NCBI RefSeq assembly: GCF_003626975.1
Contig: NZ_CP032616.1
Coordinates: 1,488,001 to 1,552,000, forward strand
Direction of reading: 5' to 3'
Source: Pseudomonas sp. DY-1
GTDB taxonomy: Bacteria; Pseudomonadota; Gammaproteobacteria; Pseudomonadales; Pseudomonadaceae
Length of the DNA: 64,000 nucleotides
Shown here: positions 44,571-52,586 of the stretch, in pieces
Layout of the letters: every line of letters starts with the position of its first letter
How positions within the stretch are numbered: the first letter of the stretch is position 1
Made by a program: the position numbers and the translations under genes
Notes under the pieces: model-generated
What the model saw: only the letters and a program-made list of their open reading frames with translations
Told to the model about the DNA's origin: nothing
The model's database searches: none

Positions 44571-45086
44571 ATGAAAAAGCAAATCCTTGCCAGCCTGTTC
44601 ATCGCCAGCCTGTCTGCCACTGCCTTTGCCCTGCCGAAAGGCGTCACCGTTACTGAAAGTGGTTCAGATCGCACCTCGATCCATCGCGTAGCTGAAGGTG
44701 GCGCCGACCGTACCGGTACCAACCGCATTGCCGAAAACGGCTCCGAGCGTTCGCAATCCCTGCGCGTTGCCGAAGGTGGCTCCGACCGCACCAAAGCCTT
44801 CGATGTTGCCGAAAACGGCTCCGAGCGTTCCCAGTCCCTGCGTGTTGCCGAAGGTGGTTCCGACCGCACCAAAGCCTTCGATGTCGCCGAAAACGGCTCC
44901 GAGCGTTCCCAGTCCCTGCGTGTTGCCGAAGGTGGTTCCGACCGCACCAAAGCCTTCGATGTCGCCGAAAACGGCTCCGAGCGCTCCCAGTCCCTGCGCG
45001 TTGCTGAAGGTGGCTCCGACCGTACCAATGCCTTCCGCGTAGCCGAAGGTGGTGCCGACCGCACTGGTGCCAACCGCATCAGCTGA
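44571..45086 (+). CDS. Exported protein of eleven 13-residue repeats
   Basis: A 171-residue product. A signal peptide (1-20, MKKQILASLFIASLSATAFA) is followed by six residues and then eleven perfect-length 13-residue repeats (27-169), ending Ile-Ser. The repeat consensus is V-A-E-(G/N)-G-(S/A)-(D/E)-R-(T/S) followed by three variable residues and Arg or Asp. Inner units alternate between two versions, RVAEGGSDRTKAFD and VAENGSERSQSLR, giving a 26-residue period. The absence of cysteines and hydrophobic core residues suggests an extended or beta-solenoid-like, highly charged periplasmic or secreted protein. Similar short proteins in Pseudomonas have, as I recall, been labelled phage infection protein, without functional basis known to me. 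CGAGGTG precedes the ATG; a strong terminator follows. Function not recognised. Confidence 0.8.
   Translation: MKKQILASLFIASLSATAFALPKGVTVTESGSDRTSIHRVAEGGADRTGTNRIAENGSERSQSLRVAEGGSDRTKAFDVAENGSERSQSLRVAEGGSDRTKAFDVAENGSERSQSLRVAEGGSDRTKAFDVAENGSERSQSLRVAEGGSDRTNAFRVAEGGADRTGANRIS
44649..45077 (+). repeat. Coding tandem repeat, 39-bp units in 78-bp pairs
   Basis: Eleven 39-base units in frame. From 44727 the array is four 78-base units (44727, 44805, 44883, 44961) plus a partial one. The two middle 78-base units differ at very few bases, including silent positions, which points to recent unequal exchange or slippage. The outermost units are more diverged. Confidence 0.85.
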
Positions 45087-45140
45087 TCCCGGAGCAATCA
45101 AGAGGCAGGCAATTACGATGTATGCAGTTTCTCGAAAGGC

Positions 45141-45170
45141 AGAAGGCGCCACTTGTGGCGCCTTCTTTCA
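45141..45170 (+). terminator. Terminator after the repeat-protein gene
   Basis: AGAAGGCGCCA (45141-45151) and TGGCGCCTTCT (45156-45166) pair over 11 bases with loop CTTG and are followed by TTCATTT. It ends the transcript of the repeat-protein gene, whose stop is 55 bases upstream. Confidence 0.85.
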
Positions 45171-45264
45171 TTTCGGGAGATCGGAAAAGATCACTTCAGG
45201 TTACGTGGCATAGCGCTTCGCGGGATGGGACTCACCCTTCCAGCCGCACAGTCACCCCTTCCCC

Positions 45265-45555
45265 TTACTTCACCAGGCTCAGTCGTTTGTCGGTGAACAC
45301 GCAGATCACCCCGGCCTCGTTGTACATCACCTGGTAATTGAAGTCGCAGTAGGCCGCCGCCACGCTCAGCGGCAGGGACTGGTTGACGGCTTTGCCCGCC
45401 TTGAACCAGGACATCTGGCCGGATTTGCACAGCTTGGCCTCGGCATCGGTACTGTAGGTACACAGCACAGCCTGGTCGATGGGCTCTTCTTTCAGGCAAC
45501 CAGCCAGCGGCAGGGCCACGAGACCGACGAGTGCGAGTTTCTTCAATGGGGACAT
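45265..45555 (-). CDS. Small lipoprotein, function unknown
   Basis: A 96-residue product with a lipoprotein signal (MSPLKKLALVGLVALPLAGC, Cys20 as lipidation site) and a mature part of 76 residues with four further cysteines (VLCTYS, KLCKSG, AYCDFN, VICVFT) that can make two disulfides. I do not recognise the family. The ATG at 45553-45555 with CGGAGC in front is used; the frame upstream lacks a signal. It converges with the repeat-protein gene. Confidence 0.68.
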   Translation of the reverse strand: MSPLKKLALVGLVALPLAGCLKEEPIDQAVLCTYSTDAEAKLCKSGQMSWFKAGKAVNQSLPLSVAAAYCDFNYQVMYNEAGVICVFTDKRLSLVK

Positions 45556-45638
45556 GGAGAGCTCCGTGTTGGGTCGATCCGCCATATGCGGACCCGGGAC
45601 CTTTGATCCATGGCCCCGCGCCGGGTTCCGCAACTGGA

Positions 45639-45962
45639 TCAGGTATAGCCGGTATAAAGCAGCATTCCCCAGGACATCAGGAAAGTTGCCGCCAGCCCGA
45701 CCAGGTAGTAGCCGCCCGCAAGCAACAGCTTGAAGGACAGCCGACGGGGTGAATCGTGGATCAGTGGAAGAGCGGAAATGGCCGGCACCAGAAACATACC
45801 GAACGTGCTCAAGCTGGAATTGAACAGCCAGTGGATCTGGAAGAACTCATGGAGAAACTGGGCAAGGAAAATGAACAGGACGGGTGACCAGACAGGGGCG
45901 ACCAGCAGCGTAGCCTCCACCGGGTCCCGGAATGAATGTTTTTGCTCGCTCTGGATGCCCAT
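45639..45962 (-). CDS. Small membrane protein, function unknown
   Basis: A 107-residue product with three hydrophobic segments (about 16-40, 50-72, 80-105) and no named motif. Start is uncertain: ATG at 45960-45962 follows GGGGGGCGG, while another ATG lies four codons upstream. An upstream extension of this frame to 46148 would overlap the divergent DUF2789 gene and is arginine-rich, so it is rejected. It probably sits in the inner membrane. Confidence 0.55.
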   Translation of the reverse strand: MGIQSEQKHSFRDPVEATLLVAPVWSPVLFIFLAQFLHEFFQIHWLFNSSLSTFGMFLVPAISALPLIHDSPRRLSFKLLLAGGYYLVGLAATFLMSWGMLLYTGYT

Positions 45963-46140
45963 TCCGCCCCCCATGCAGGTGGCCCGCGGCTCGATAGCCG
46001 CGCTTTTTGTGAGGCTAGACAAGACTGTCGGCAGCGCAAGCCATAGCCGACATGCTGCCATCCGACGGCCCTGGCCGGCACAGGGTCTATAGTCGATGGA
46101 AATCTTGTTTTCCGTCGAACGCCCCACCGGAGGCACGTAA

Positions 46141-46371
46141 ATGGACACCAGCCATCACTCCCTCAGCGCCCTCTTCGATCAACTCGGCCTGCCCTCCGGA
46201 AAGTCCGAGATAGACAGCTTTGTCGCCGGGCATCGTCTGGCGGTGGGACAGGCCCTGCCTGACGCGCCATTCTGGAGCCAGTCCCAGTCCAGCTTCCTGC
46301 GCGACGCCCTGCTGGATGACTCCGACTGGGCCGAGGAAGCCGACGAACTGGCGGTACTCTTGAGCAAATAG
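46141..46371 (+). CDS. DUF2789 family protein
   Basis: A 76-residue soluble acidic protein of the DUF2789 family, widespread in gammaproteobacteria and without known function. The marks are the start HSLSALFDQLGLPS, DAPFWSQSQSSFLRDAL and the acidic end DSDWAEEADELAVLL. CGGAGGCACGTAA precedes the ATG and a strong terminator follows. Confidence 0.82.
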   Translation: MDTSHHSLSALFDQLGLPSGKSEIDSFVAGHRLAVGQALPDAPFWSQSQSSFLRDALLDDSDWAEEADELAVLLSK

Positions 46372-46382
46372 ACGAAACAAAG

Positions 46383-46410
46383 AAAGGCGGCCACTTGGGC
46401 CGCCTTTTTT
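46383..46410. terminator. Terminator between DUF2789 and SDR genes
   Basis: AAAGGCGGCC (46383-46392) and GGCCGCCTTT (46398-46407) pair with loop ACTTG; six T follow the stem on the plus strand. AAAG on the left lets it work weakly for the convergent SDR transcript as well. Confidence 0.88.
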
Positions 46411-46421
46411 GCTGGCTGGGA

Positions 46422-47165
46422 TCAGAAATCCTGAACCGCGGGACGCAGCACCACCTCGTTGATGTCCACGTCGGCCGGTTGCTCAATGGCGTAGGCGATC
46501 GCCCGTGCCACGGAATCGGCCGGAATGGCCATCTTGTAGAACTCGCCGACAGCCTGGGTGCTTTCCTGGTGGGAGCTGCCGTGCTTCAGCTCGGAATCCA
46601 CGGCCCCGGGAGAGATCACCGTCGTACGGATAGAACCATCGACTTCATGGCGCAGACCTTCACTGATAGCGCGTACCGCGAACTTGGTGGCGCTGTAGAC
46701 GGTGCCGCCCGGACTGAACACCTTGATGCCGGCCACCGAAGCGACGTTGATGAAGTGACCGCCGCCCTGCTTGCGGAACAGAGGAAGCGCCGCAGCAATC
46801 CCGTGGAGTACGCCCATGACGTTGATATCGAACATGCGCGACCACTCGTCCACCTTGACCTCATCCATGGGTGCGATGGCCATCAGTCCCGCGTTGTTCA
46901 CCAGCACGTCTACGCGACCGAAACGCTGTACCGCACCTTCGATCAGTGCGGCCACCTGCTCGGCCGAAGTCACGTCGGTGGCGATTGCCAGGGCTTCGCC
47001 GCCGTTGGCTTCGATCTCGGCGACCAGGCTTTGCAGGCGCTCGACCCGACGCGCACCGAGCACCACCTTGGCACCCTTGGATGCCAGGTGACGGGCGGTG
47101 GATTCGCCCAGACCGCTGCTGGCGCCAGTGATGACCACGACCTTGGAAGAAATGTTGTTGCTCAT
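46422..47165 (-). CDS. SDR family oxidoreductase
   Basis: A 247-residue classical short-chain dehydrogenase. NADP-type cofactor loop TGASSGLGE (about 13-21) with a following Arg pair in GARRVERL, structural NNAG at about 89, catalytic Ser in INVASVAG and the YSATK pair (Tyr and Lys about 155-159). It reduces or oxidises an alcohol, ketone or aldehyde; substrate unknown. CTGGAGTG precedes the ATG at 47163-47165. The LysR-type gene is divergent and presumably regulates it. Confidence 0.88.
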   Translation of the reverse strand: MSNNISSKVVVITGASSGLGESTARHLASKGAKVVLGARRVERLQSLVAEIEANGGEALAIATDVTSAEQVAALIEGAVQRFGRVDVLVNNAGLMAIAPMDEVKVDEWSRMFDINVMGVLHGIAAALPLFRKQGGGHFINVASVAGIKVFSPGGTVYSATKFAVRAISEGLRHEVDGSIRTTVISPGAVDSELKHGSSHQESTQAVGEFYKMAIPADSVARAIAYAIEQPADVDINEVVLRPAVQDF

Positions 47166-47261
47166 TGAGGGCACTCCAGAGAAGCCCGGAATCAGGATGA
47201 ATCCGGTAACTGGACGCCAGTATCGGAAAGCTCTTACCGCCACGGAATGGAATAGTTAGGA

Positions 47262-47277
47262 TTTTGAAATTCCAAAA
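47262..47277. promoter_or_regulatory. Candidate LysR operator in the SDR-LysR gap
   Basis: TTTTG (47262-47266) and CAAAA (47273-47277) flank AAATTC, giving a near-palindrome that contains T-N11-A forms expected for LysR-type regulators. It lies 15 bases before the LysR ATG and 97 bases before the SDR ATG. Confidence 0.4.
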
Positions 47278-47292
47278 AACGGAACACACACC

Positions 47293-48204
47293 ATGTTCAA
47301 TCGCATCGAACTTCTGCGCATTCTCTGCGTAGCCGCCGAATCGCCCAGCTTCCGCGAAGCTGCCACCCGCCTGGGTGCTTCGCCGCAGACCGTGACTCGC
47401 GCCATCAAGGACCTGGAAGACCAGTTCGGCGAGCCGCTGTTCCACCGCAGCACCCGCCATGTGCAGATCACCGCCTTTGGCGAACGGCTTGTCAGCCAGG
47501 CCCGTGAAGCCCTTGCCGGACTGGACCAGCTGTTCCAGCAACATGGCGGCAAACGCGAAGAAGAAATGGCCGGGCGCGTGGGTATCGCCGCGCCACGCTC
47601 GGTAGGTCGGCGTTTCCTGCTCCCGGTACTGGCGAAGATCGCCCGTGAGCATCCGCGCATCCATTTCGATATGCGCTTGTCCGACCAGCTCACGGACTCG
47701 GTCGAACAACAGATCGACCTCGGCGTGCGCATCGGCTTCATCCGCGACCGCCGCTACATTGCCCGGGCCGTAGCGCAGATTCCGCTACTGGTGGTCGGGG
47801 CTCCGGAACTGTTGCAGCGCCACGGCGCACCTGGGACGGTGGACGAGCTGCACCACACGCCCACCACCGCGCTGATCGACAACAACACCGGACGCGTCTG
47901 GCCCTGGATGTTTGCCGAGGGGAGGCAGATCCAGCCGGCCAGTGCCGCTTTCTGTACCGACGACCCAGAGAACGAACTGGAAGCCGTGCTGGCCGGATTC
48001 GGCTTCGGCCAGCTACCCAGTTACCTGGTCGACCCGCACATCCGCGCCGGCCACTTGAAAGTGGTGCTCCAGGAGCAGGCGCCACCGCCCTGGGAGATGT
48101 TCATCTACCGCCCGCAACAAGGCCCGGTATCACCGCGGGTTCGACTCGTCCACGACCTGCTGGTGGAGCATCTGTCCGATCCCACGCTCGTGCCGCAGCG
48201 GTAG
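47293..48204 (+). CDS. LysR-family transcriptional regulator
   Basis: A 303-residue regulator: winged helix-turn-helix at 4-62 (FREAATRLGASPQTVTRAIKDLEDQFG) and a LysR substrate-binding domain (about 90-295, AGRVGIAAPRSVGRRFLLPVL). It most resembles the group that controls neighbouring short-chain dehydrogenases. Divergent from the SDR gene over 127 bases. Effector unknown. Confidence 0.88.
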   Translation: MFNRIELLRILCVAAESPSFREAATRLGASPQTVTRAIKDLEDQFGEPLFHRSTRHVQITAFGERLVSQAREALAGLDQLFQQHGGKREEEMAGRVGIAAPRSVGRRFLLPVLAKIAREHPRIHFDMRLSDQLTDSVEQQIDLGVRIGFIRDRRYIARAVAQIPLLVVGAPELLQRHGAPGTVDELHHTPTTALIDNNTGRVWPWMFAEGRQIQPASAAFCTDDPENELEAVLAGFGFGQLPSYLVDPHIRAGHLKVVLQEQAPPPWEMFIYRPQQGPVSPRVRLVHDLLVEHLSDPTLVPQR

Positions 48205-48230
48205 GCAGCCTTGCGAATGCGTGAGCCTTT

Positions 48231-48293
48231 GCAGGAGCAAGCTTGCTCGCGAAAGACAGTGTGTGGACTGTTCGCGAGCAAGCTCGCTCCTAC
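48231..48293. repeat. REP doublet (GTAGGAGCGAGC type)
   Basis: GCAGGAGCAAGCTTGCTCGCG (48231 on) faces its inverse ending GCTCGCTCCTAC (48293), with about 20 bases between, like the elements at 9836 and 27327. Confidence 0.85.
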
Positions 48294-48442
48294 AAGTTCG
48301 GCAGCTAGCCAGGCGCTCGAGATCCGGTCATGCCATCGACAGAAGTGATGTTCACCATCACGCCCAATCAATTCCGCACTGGACACCTCGGCGGCACTAT
48401 CACTCCATCGGCCTTGCGGCCAACCGGAACGAGACCAACGCC

Positions 48443-48637
48443 ATGTCCGCCGACCCGCGCATCAGCGACAACCTGTATCAGGTCACCCACGTGACCCTCG
48501 ATGAACTCCGCCTGCACTTCGAAACCGAAGTGGTAGTCGGCCTGGAAGACGGCAGCCTGGCCGTGCGCAAGGCCCCCACTCCGGTTGCCGAGCGCAAGGC
48601 CCTGCGCGAACTGATCTGCGCCGCCCAGGCCGCCTGA
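48443..48637 (+). CDS. Small protein, function unknown
   Basis: A 64-residue soluble product with the sequence block THVTLDELRLHFETEVVVGLED and no signal or membrane segment. No family recognised. It has no strong ribosome site (GAGACCAACGCC precedes the ATG), so the call rests on codon use and on filling the space before the convergent iorB-type gene, one base from its stop. Confidence 0.5.
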   Translation: MSADPRISDNLYQVTHVTLDELRLHFETEVVVGLEDGSLAVRKAPTPVAERKALRELICAAQAA

Positions 48638-48638
48638 A

Positions 48639-50882
48639 TCAGGCCTGCTGCACCTGCTTCGGCAGCGGCAGCTTGTAGATCCGCTGGCCCACCGCCGCGT
48701 ACAGCGCATTGGCCACCGCCGGCGCAATCGGCGGTACGCCTGGCTCCCCAACCCCGCTAGGCGCTTGTGCCGATGGCATGATGTGCACCTCCACCACTGG
48801 CATCTCGTTGATCCGCAGTACCTGGAAGTCGTGGAAGTTGGACTGTTCCACCACCCCGTCCTTCAAGGTGATTGCGCCGTGCAGTGCGGCAGCCAGGCCG
48901 TAGCCTATGCCACCTTCCATCTGCGCCCGGATCACGTCTGGATTCACCGCCACCCCGCAATCCACCGCGCAGACCACTCGATCCACCCTGTAGCTGCCAT
49001 CGGCCTTCACGGTCACTTCCGCCACCTGGGCAACGAAGGAGCCGAAGGATTCGTGCACGGCGATTCCACGTCCGCGCTTCTCGCCCTCTGCACCCGGCTT
49101 CAGTGGTTTGTCCCACTCCGCTTTCTGCGCTGCCAGCTCAAGTGCGCCGAGATGGCGTGGCTTCTTGCCGAGCAACCCTTGGCGGTACGCGTAAGGGTCC
49201 TTGCCGGCGGTCGTGGCCGCCTGATCGATCAGGGTTTCCACCGCGTAGGCCGTGTGGGTGTGACCCACGGAGCGCCACCACTGCACCGGCACGCCGATGT
49301 CATCCGGCGTGTGCAGCTCCACCTGGAGGTTGGGCACCGCGTAGGCCAGGTTGGACGCGCCCTCCACCGAGGTGTGATCAATGCCTTCCTTCACCATCGC
49401 CCCCTCGAAGGCCGTGCCCTTGAGGATGGACTGCCCCACCACTCGCTGGTGCCAGCCCTGCAACCGGCCCTCGCCATCCAGCGCCAGGCGCGCCCGGTGC
49501 AGATAAGCCGGACGGAAGAAGCCTGCATGGGTGTCATCTTCGCGGGTCCAGACCAGTTTCACCGGTACGTCCTGGCCTTTGGCCCGGGCCGCCTTGGCGA
49601 TGGCCACCGCCTCCAGGAGGTAGTCCGACTGCGGGTTTGCACGACGACCGAAACTGCCACCCGCGTAGAGCTGGGTCAGGCTGACCTTCTCCACCGGGAT
49701 GCCCAGGTACTTGGCGATGGCCAACTGATCCACCGTCTGGAATTGCTCGCCGTTCCAGACATCGCATTGTCCCGCGGATATCTTCACCAGGCAGTTCATC
49801 GGCTCCATGGCGGCATGGGCCAGATAGGGAAACTCGTAGTCGGCCTCGATCAGCTTGGCTGGCTGTGCCAGGGCCGCGGCGATATCCCCCTGTTTGCCGG
49901 CGATTCGGCCCTCCTTGCCGGCGGCCTCGCGGTAGCGGGAGAAGATTTCCTCACTGCCAAGCTTGAACGCCTTGCTTTCATCCCACTCCACGACGAGCGC
50001 ATCGCGGCCCTGGCGCGCCGCCCAGGTGTTCTTCGCCAGAACCGCTACGCCGGATCGGCCGTGGGGAGCATCCTTGAACTCCACCACCTCGACGACGCCG
50101 GGCACAGCCTTGGCCTTGCTTGCATCCACCGTCTTGGGAACGCCGCCGAAGCGCGGCGGATAGGCAACCACAGCGACCAGCATGCCGGGCAACTTGAAGT
50201 CCTGGGTAAAGGTGGCACTGCCGTCGGTCTTGTCGGCGCTGTCCTTGCGGGAGAGCCGTTCCTTGCCAATCAGCGTGAAGTCCTGGGGCGACTTGAGTGA
50301 CACCTCCGCCGGCACAGCCTGACGCGCCGCCGCGTCGGCCAACTCACCGAAACCGGCCTTCTTCCCAGAGGCAGCATGGCTGACCACGCCTTTGCTCACG
50401 GTGATCTCCGCCACTGGCACTTTCCACTGCTCGGCGGCGGCCGATACCAGCATGGCGCGTGCGATGGCACCGGCCTTGCGCATTTGCTCATAGGAATTGG
50501 CGATGGCTGAACTGCCGCCTGTTCCCTGCATCGGCCCGAAGGCCAGGTTGTTATAGAGCGCAGCGTTGGCCGGTGCGCCCTCGACCTGTACCTGGTTCCA
50601 GTCGGCATCCAGTTCTTCTGCCAGCAAGGTGGCAAGACCGGTGTAGCTGCCCTGCCCCATTTCGACGTGCTTGGCCAGAACGGTCACTCTGCCATCACCG
50701 GCAATACGCACGAAGGCATTGGGCATGAAAGGTTCGGCGCTTGCAGCCAGGGCGTCACCGCCTTTCAGCAAGGGGGCAAAGGCGATGCCCAGCGCCAGGC
50801 CGCCGCTGCCCTTGAGGAAGGTCCGCCGGCTGACATTGAGGATGCCGCTGGCGGCTCGGGTTTCGGTTTCGAACGTGCCCAT
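48639..50882 (-). CDS. Molybdopterin-binding subunit of IorB-type hydroxylase
   Basis: A 747-residue large subunit of the xanthine dehydrogenase/aldehyde oxidase family, closest in layout to isoquinoline 1-oxidoreductase beta (IorB). It has a twin-arginine signal (SRRTFLKGSGGLALGIAF, about residues 18-35), so the folded enzyme is exported to the periplasm. GGSFGRRANPQSDY and the late GVGEPGVPPIAPAVANAL are molybdopterin-binding and catalytic-glutamate segments. The small subunit gene is upstream with an 11-base gap. Members hydroxylate N-heteroaromatics or aldehydes; the true substrate cannot be read. No cytochrome c subunit follows, unlike many such operons. Confidence 0.87.
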   Translation of the reverse strand: MGTFETETRAASGILNVSRRTFLKGSGGLALGIAFAPLLKGGDALAASAEPFMPNAFVRIAGDGRVTVLAKHVEMGQGSYTGLATLLAEELDADWNQVQVEGAPANAALYNNLAFGPMQGTGGSSAIANSYEQMRKAGAIARAMLVSAAAEQWKVPVAEITVSKGVVSHAASGKKAGFGELADAAARQAVPAEVSLKSPQDFTLIGKERLSRKDSADKTDGSATFTQDFKLPGMLVAVVAYPPRFGGVPKTVDASKAKAVPGVVEVVEFKDAPHGRSGVAVLAKNTWAARQGRDALVVEWDESKAFKLGSEEIFSRYREAAGKEGRIAGKQGDIAAALAQPAKLIEADYEFPYLAHAAMEPMNCLVKISAGQCDVWNGEQFQTVDQLAIAKYLGIPVEKVSLTQLYAGGSFGRRANPQSDYLLEAVAIAKAARAKGQDVPVKLVWTREDDTHAGFFRPAYLHRARLALDGEGRLQGWHQRVVGQSILKGTAFEGAMVKEGIDHTSVEGASNLAYAVPNLQVELHTPDDIGVPVQWWRSVGHTHTAYAVETLIDQAATTAGKDPYAYRQGLLGKKPRHLGALELAAQKAEWDKPLKPGAEGEKRGRGIAVHESFGSFVAQVAEVTVKADGSYRVDRVVCAVDCGVAVNPDVIRAQMEGGIGYGLAAALHGAITLKDGVVEQSNFHDFQVLRINEMPVVEVHIMPSAQAPSGVGEPGVPPIAPAVANALYAAVGQRIYKLPLPKQVQQA

Positions 50883-50893
50883 GTCGACTCTCC

Positions 50894-51352
50894 TCAGGCC
50901 AGGGTGCCGGCCGCTTCATGGATGGCGGCGCGAATGCGCACGTAGGTGGCGCAGCGGCAAATGTTGCCGCTCATCGCTGCATCGATATCGGCGTCGCTGG
51001 GTTTGGGATTGACGCGCAACAGAGCCGTGGCGGACATGATCTGCCCGGACTGGCAGTAACCGCACTGCACCACGTCGAGATTGCGCCATGCGGTCTGCAC
51101 GGCTTTGCCCACCGGGTCTTCAGCCACCGCTTCGACCGTGGTGACCTTCTTACCCACCACCATCGAGACCGGGGTGATGCAGGAGCGGGTCGCCTGGCCG
51201 TCGATGTGTACGGTGCAGGCACCGCACAGGGCCATGCCGCAGCCGTACTTGGTTCCGGTGAGGTTGGCGACATCGCGCAAGGCCCACAACAGCGGCATAT
51301 CTGCAGGCACGTCGAGCTCAACGTCCTTGCCATTAAGGTTCAGGGTAATCAT
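50894..51352 (-). CDS. 2Fe-2S subunit of IorA-type hydroxylase
   Basis: A 152-residue iron-sulfur subunit. The plant-type cluster cysteines are in [14 protein letters not shown] (about residues 37-50) with a further one in RSC (about 58), and the second cluster in CGYCQSGQ (about 97) and ICRCATY (about 131). It passes electrons from the molybdenum subunit. It has no signal of its own and would be exported with the Tat-dependent partner. The ATG at 51350-51352, nine bases after GAGGTGG, is chosen over one four codons earlier. Confidence 0.88.
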   Translation of the reverse strand: MITLNLNGKDVELDVPADMPLLWALRDVANLTGTKYGCGMALCGACTVHIDGQATRSCITPVSMVVGKKVTTVEAVAEDPVGKAVQTAWRNLDVVQCGYCQSGQIMSATALLRVNPKPSDADIDAAMSGNICRCATYVRIRAAIHEAAGTLA

Positions 51353-51458
51353 CAGGCGTACCACCTCGGACTGGATGGTTCAGGGAACCGGCCGGCAATG
51401 CCGAACCGGCATTCGGGAACAAGACAATGATGGTTCAGGCGCCCCGATCGGGGCGAAT

Positions 51459-52388
51459 TCACGCCGACTGGCGCAAGCGCGCGATATCGCGCAGCGGCGG
51501 CGCGCCGAACAGCCGGCTGTATTCACGACTGAATTGCGATGGGCTCTCATAACCCACGCGGCCACCTGCGCTGGCGGCATCCAGGGCTTCCACCAGCATC
51601 AGCCGGCGGGCCTCCTGCAAGCGCAGCTGCTTCTGGAACTGCAGCGGGCTCATGGCCGTCATCGCTTTGAAGTGGTGATGCAGGGCCGAGGTGCTCATGT
51701 TCACCTCATTGGCCAGGCGTTCGATCTGCAGCGGCTGGTGGAAGTTCTGCCGCAACCAGTTCACGGCGCGGCCGATGCGATGGCCCTGGGTGCCACTGCT
51801 GGCAATCTGGCGCAACTGCCCGCCCAGTTCGCCGCGCAGCAGGCGGTAGAGAATCTCCCGGCGAATCATCGGCAATAGCACGGGAATATCTTCAGGTGCG
51901 TCCAGCAGGCGCAACAGACGCAGCACGGCATCCTGCAGGGACGCCGTCAGGCCATTGACCGCCAGGCAGCGCGGACAAGGACGCGGCTCCTGGGCAGGGA
52001 TATCGAGCTCCATCAGCAGCGCGCTGATTTCCTTGGGGTCCAGGGAAAGGCGCAGACTGAGGAAAGGGACTTCCGGGCTGGCTTCGAGCACCTGGCCGAT
52101 CACCGGGACGTCGACCGATACGATGAGGAACTGCGAGGGCCCGTAGTAATAGGTTTCCTCGCCCAGCAGCACTTTCTTGCGCCCCTGCACCACCAGGCCC
52201 AGGGCGGGTTCGTAAAGACAGTGCAGCGGCTCGCTGGGAAGGGAGGTGCGATATACCAGCAAGCCCGGAACATCCGTTTCATAGACGCCGTCTTGCCTGG
52301 CGAATCGTTCAATGAAGTGCACCAGCTCCTTCTGCTGGCGCGCAGCCGTATCCGATTCCTGCGCGGCAAGGAGCGCATGTGCATTCAT
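51459..52388 (-). CDS. AraC-family transcriptional regulator
   Basis: A 309-residue regulator with an AraC N-terminal arm and barrel of the AraC_N (PF06719) type (about 25-185; YRTSLPSEPLHCLYEPALGLVVQGRKKV) and a C-terminal double helix-turn-helix (about 205-300; LANEVNMSTSALHHHFKAMTAMSPLQFQKQLRLQEARR). It lies just upstream of the iorAB-type genes on the same strand and may control them or the alcohol-dehydrogenase-like gene mexS before it. GAGGGTC precedes the ATG. Confidence 0.88.
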   Translation of the reverse strand: MNAHALLAAQESDTAARQQKELVHFIERFARQDGVYETDVPGLLVYRTSLPSEPLHCLYEPALGLVVQGRKKVLLGEETYYYGPSQFLIVSVDVPVIGQVLEASPEVPFLSLRLSLDPKEISALLMELDIPAQEPRPCPRCLAVNGLTASLQDAVLRLLRLLDAPEDIPVLLPMIRREILYRLLRGELGGQLRQIASSGTQGHRIGRAVNWLRQNFHQPLQIERLANEVNMSTSALHHHFKAMTAMSPLQFQKQLRLQEARRLMLVEALDAASAGGRVGYESPSQFSREYSRLFGAPPLRDIARLRQSA

Positions 52389-52586
52389 GGTTTCGACCCT
52401 CGATGAAGATGGGCCAACTCTACCCATGAGATGCATGGGTAGTCTCGTACCTGGAAGCGGTTCAAGAGAATCAGGCAATAATCCAGCAGAAATCGGCTAT
52501 CGATCCGGCCGCCTCGCGCGGCACACTGCCCAACATTCCACAACAAGACAGATTCGGGGCGGACCCTAGGGCCCGCCCCGCCTTCC

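Noticed and set aside
44727..45077. CRISPR-like look of the regular 39/78-bp repeats
   Set aside because: Units are contiguous, with no unique spacers, translate into a regular protein repeat, and there are no cas genes.
44513..45152. Two open minus-strand frames across the tandem repeats
   Set aside because: A repeat whose length is a multiple of three stays open in other frames if one unit is open. Neither has a signal peptide or a convincing start, whereas the plus frame has both and a terminator.
45963..46148. N-terminal extension of the small membrane protein to 169 residues
   Set aside because: The extension overlaps the start of the DUF2789 gene and is basic and of low quality; a good ribosome-like site precedes the shorter start.
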